This document shows positions 6,615 through 7,765 of a stretch of 7,765 nucleotides of DNA, in pieces (positions within the stretch are counted from its first letter, which is position 1; each line of letters begins with the position of its first letter). The position numbers and the translations under genes were made by a program. Source of the DNA: Cocleimonas sp. (GTDB taxonomy: Bacteria; Pseudomonadota; Gammaproteobacteria; Thiotrichales; Thiotrichaceae). The notes beneath the pieces were generated by a model, which saw only the letters and a program-made list of their open reading frames with translations, ran no database searches and had not been told where the DNA came from. Location of the stretch: positions 1 to 7,765 of the forward strand of contig JAGLBQ010000060.1 of NCBI GenBank assembly GCA_023146675.1. Reading direction: 5' to 3'.

Positions 6615-6674
6615 AAAATATTATTATTAGCACCGTTTAAAATATTAGCAAATAATAATATTTTAAAATATTAT
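6615..6674. repeat. Three AAAATATTA repeats and a 20-bp palindrome
   Basis: AAAATATTA occurs at 6615-6623, 6639-6647 and 6665-6673, with start-to-start spacings of 24 and 26 bases. The third copy forms the right half of a perfect 20-bp palindrome (6655-6674) centred on TTTTAAAA. The spacing is near two and a half helical turns. Such AT-only sequence can bind nucleoid proteins such as H-NS or IHF, or may simply reflect low complexity. Confidence 0.5.
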
Positions 6675-6844
6675 ACAATACAGCTAGATAGACTAAAAAT
6701 TAGAGTGATTAAATTTTAAGTCATAAAAAAATACTTATAGGCTGATAATATTTTTCAATTGGAAAGTTTATAAATTGCGCTAAATATTTGTCATTTATTT
6801 TTAGCTTTTAGTTTAAATAGACTTACCATAACAATCCACAGCAC

Positions 6845-6873
6845 TTTTATACTCTATTTTCTTATGCTATATT
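6845..6873 (+). promoter_or_regulatory. Candidate extended -10 promoter
   Basis: TGCTATATT at 6865-6873 is an extended -10 (TGn plus TATATT, one mismatch to TATAAT). The -35 position at 17 bases (6845-6850) reads TTTTAT, a poor match. Transcription would start near 6880, right at the hairpin 6881-6952, and read towards the mini-ORF and rhodanese gene. Confidence 0.25.
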
Positions 6874-6880
6874 CCTCTGC

Positions 6881-6952
6881 AAGTTATTTAAAAAGCATAA
6901 ACTACTATGTGATTTGTAAGGATATTTTTCATTAGTTTATGCAAGATAACTT
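6881..6952 (+). repeat. Two-part inverted repeat able to form a 72-nt hairpin
   Basis: GCATAAACTA (6895-6904) and TAGTTTATGC (6933-6942) are perfect 10-bp reverse complements. Outside them AAGTTAT (6881-6887) pairs with ATAACTT (6946-6952) across a 7-by-3-base internal loop. TGCAAG also occurs as a direct repeat at 6879-6884 and 6940-6945. It could be an RNA hairpin at the start of a leader or small RNA, or an operator dyad. Confidence 0.5.
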
Positions 6953-6994
6953 AATAATAAGTAATAAATTTAATCTGACGACTAGGAGTCACAA

Positions 6995-7063
6995 GTGTTA
7001 TACAAAATGAGTGACATTACACTATTTCATGGTTATCTATATTATCATCTTTTACAGTGCTGA
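6995..7063 (+). CDS. Candidate 22-codon mini-ORF with good ribosome binding site
   Basis: A GTG at 6995 is preceded by AGGAG (6984-6988) at an ideal 6-base spacing. It opens a short frame reading MLYKMSDITLFHGYLYYHLLQC before TGA at 7061-7063. An internal ATG at 7007 would give an 18-residue version. The stop lies in the hairpin at 7056-7072, and the rhodanese start is about 330 bases further on. The product is rich in Leu and Tyr and matches no family I know. It could be a leader peptide or chance, since only 22 codons are open. Confidence 0.22.
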   Translation: MLYKMSDITLFHGYLYYHLLQC

Positions 7064-7072
7064 TTCGGCACT
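7056..7072 (+). repeat. Short hairpin at the mini-ORF stop
   Basis: AGTGC (7056-7060) pairs with GCACT (7068-7072), and a T-G wobble extends this to a 6-pair stem with a 5-base GATTC loop. Downstream is ATCCCTTT rather than an immediate T-run, so it is a poor intrinsic terminator, though it could act as a pause or RNA 3' structure. Confidence 0.4.
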
Positions 7073-7344
7073 ATCCCTTTAAAATACATTGCATTAAGAA
7101 TTAGATAGATCGCTTTTATTTATTAAAATAATATAAGTGCTCATTACCCTTGCTTATCGTATTTATAATACCCCAATTAAATAATCAAGCTTCCTGTTTT
7201 TATTAACAATGGATGGCAGAATATTATTTTGTTTGTTTAAAACGTATTATGGCGCTTAAATAGCAATCATTAATCGTGCATTATTTTAATAACTAACACA
7301 GTAAGCTAATTATTTATTTTAATTTTACATTTATCCCAAAAAAG

Positions 7345-7360
7345 TCAGGAAGGATCCTGA
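7345..7360 (+). repeat. Hairpin in the untranslated leader of the rhodanese gene
   Basis: TCAGGA-AGGA-TCCTGA is a perfect 6-bp stem with a 4-base loop, ending 24 bases before the AGGAGG ribosome binding site. There is no T-tract, so it is not a terminator. Its TCCT could also pair weakly with the AGGA of the ribosome binding site, which would allow a simple translational switch. That is inference only. Confidence 0.45.
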
Positions 7361-7384
7361 TAACGATCGAGACATTACTTTACT

Positions 7385-7390
7385 AGGAGG
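7385..7390 (+). promoter_or_regulatory. Consensus Shine-Dalgarno of the rhodanese gene
   Basis: AGGAGG sits 5 bases before the ATG at 7396. It is the strongest ribosome binding site in the window; most other genes here have weak ones. It fixes the start codon and suggests efficient translation. Confidence 0.85.
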
Positions 7391-7395
7391 TATTT

Positions 7396-7765
7396 ATGTC
7401 CATACTTAAGAAAACTTGTCTATATGCGTTAACCCCCGCTATATTAGTTGTATTCACAGCGACCACTTACGCAGAAGCACTGCCAGGACCATTAGTAGAA
7501 ACAGATTGGTTATCAAAAAATCTGGACAAAGTACAAATTTTAGATGTACGTACCAATCCAAAATCATTCAAAAAATATGCTAAAAAACCCGCTGTAAATC
7601 CTTGTGGAGTTGGTGGAGCAAAGGCTAAAACACCTGTCGGCGGTCATATTGACAGCAAAAATATTGCATTAGTGAAGTGGATCAAAGTACTTTCCCGTGG
7701 TGAGAGCAATGGTGTAAAGCTTCAGTCTATGAATATAGATAAAGCTAAATTTTCTAAACTGATGG
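7396..7765 (+). CDS. Exported rhodanese-domain sulfurtransferase (5' part)
   Basis: The gene runs off the window after 123 codons. The N-terminus is a Sec signal peptide: charged MSILKK, a hydrophobic core (about 9-24), and likely cleavage after TTYA (residue 26) or two residues later. The mature part opens LPGPLVETDWLSKNLDKVQILDVRT, the typical entry of a rhodanese domain (residue W38, then the LDVR strand). A GGHI motif corresponds to the usual GHI-x-GA. Between them is an insert containing NPCGVGGAKAKT, with a cysteine. The catalytic-loop cysteine would lie beyond the window edge. Such periplasmic proteins move sulfane sulfur, for instance from thiosulfate to a thiol acceptor; the real substrate is unknown. 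Tandem-domain architecture is possible but not visible. A 946-base AT-rich region lies upstream. Confidence 0.85.
   Translation, partial: MSILKKTCLYALTPAILVVFTATTYAEALPGPLVETDWLSKNLDKVQILDVRTNPKSFKKYAKKPAVNPCGVGGAKAKTPVGGHIDSKNIALVKWIKVLSRGESNGVKLQSMNIDKAKFSKLM

Larger units (their letters stand above)
6450..7395. other. Long AT-rich intergenic region without a recognisable gene
   Basis: These 946 bases separate the glycosyltransferase gene from the exported rhodanese gene. Hand counts on sampled 60-base lines give roughly 18-33% G+C, clearly below the flanking genes. I find no open frame of convincing length on either strand. Contents listed separately are short AT-rich repeats, a 20-bp palindrome, several inverted repeats, a candidate promoter and a mini-ORF. 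Also present are an inverted repeat of AATAATAAGC (6469-6478) with GCTTATTATT (6516-6525), a TATAAT at 7164-7169 lacking a good -35, and a 13-base AT-only inverted repeat (7120-7132 with 7280-7292). Low G+C could reflect an H-NS-like silencer target, a decayed gene or a long leader. Confidence 0.7.

Noticed and set aside
6939..7010. 23-codon ORF starting at an ATG in the hairpin region
   Set aside because: The nearest AAGGAT lies too far upstream for initiation, the product has no recognisable features, and it overlaps the better-supported GTG mini-ORF.
7120..7292. 13-base inverted repeat as terminal repeats of a small mobile element
   Set aside because: The arms are A/T only, no target-site duplication or transposase is present, and such matches are expected in DNA of this composition.

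Overview
The window looks like a chromosomal segment of a moderately AT-rich gammaproteobacterium. The order tonB-like, yqgE, ruvX, pyrR is the arrangement known from Pseudomonas-type gammaproteobacteria. The proteins also read as gammaproteobacterial: HemW with its CDFNSH iron-sulfur loop, and a TonB3-like protein with the signature around 'WAKKLERIGNINFP'. The partial gene at the right end encodes an exported rhodanese-type sulfurtransferase. This fits, but does not prove, a sulfur-metabolising lineage. I cannot name the species.

Layout. Positions 64-1215 (minus) hold hemW, the radical-SAM heme chaperone. It is divergent, across a 154-base gap, from a plus-strand block: a TonB-family energy transducer (1370-2248), yqgE (2439-3005), ruvX/yqgF (3027-3449) and pyrR (3442-3942). 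A short hairpin plus T-rich tract follows tonB, then a 119-bp imperfect inverted repeat fills most of the gap before yqgE. So yqgE-ruvX-pyrR is probably its own operon, with a 21-base gap and then an 8-base overlap. pyrR ends tail-to-tail, overlapping by 4 bases, with a minus-strand gene for a patatin-like phospholipase lipoprotein (3939-5270). The pyrB and pyrC genes that often follow pyrR are absent here. Divergent from the patatin gene is a GT4-family glycosyltransferase (5397-6449).

A 946-base, very AT-rich region without a recognisable gene follows (6450-7395). It contains repeats, several inverted repeats, a candidate extended -10 promoter and a 22-codon mini-ORF with a good Shine-Dalgarno sequence. 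It ends at the strong ribosome binding site of the exported rhodanese gene, which runs off the window at 7765.

Functionally this is mostly housekeeping: heme trafficking, envelope energy transduction, Holliday-junction/rRNA processing-type nuclease, and pyrimidine control. Two envelope-related accessory genes and one periplasmic sulfur gene accompany it. I see no mobile element, CRISPR array, tRNA, rRNA or defence system, and no convincing new multi-gene system. The most interesting points are the altered 'DER' motif in RuvX, the long inverted repeat before yqgE, the orphan pyrR, and the structured AT-rich leader before the rhodanese gene.
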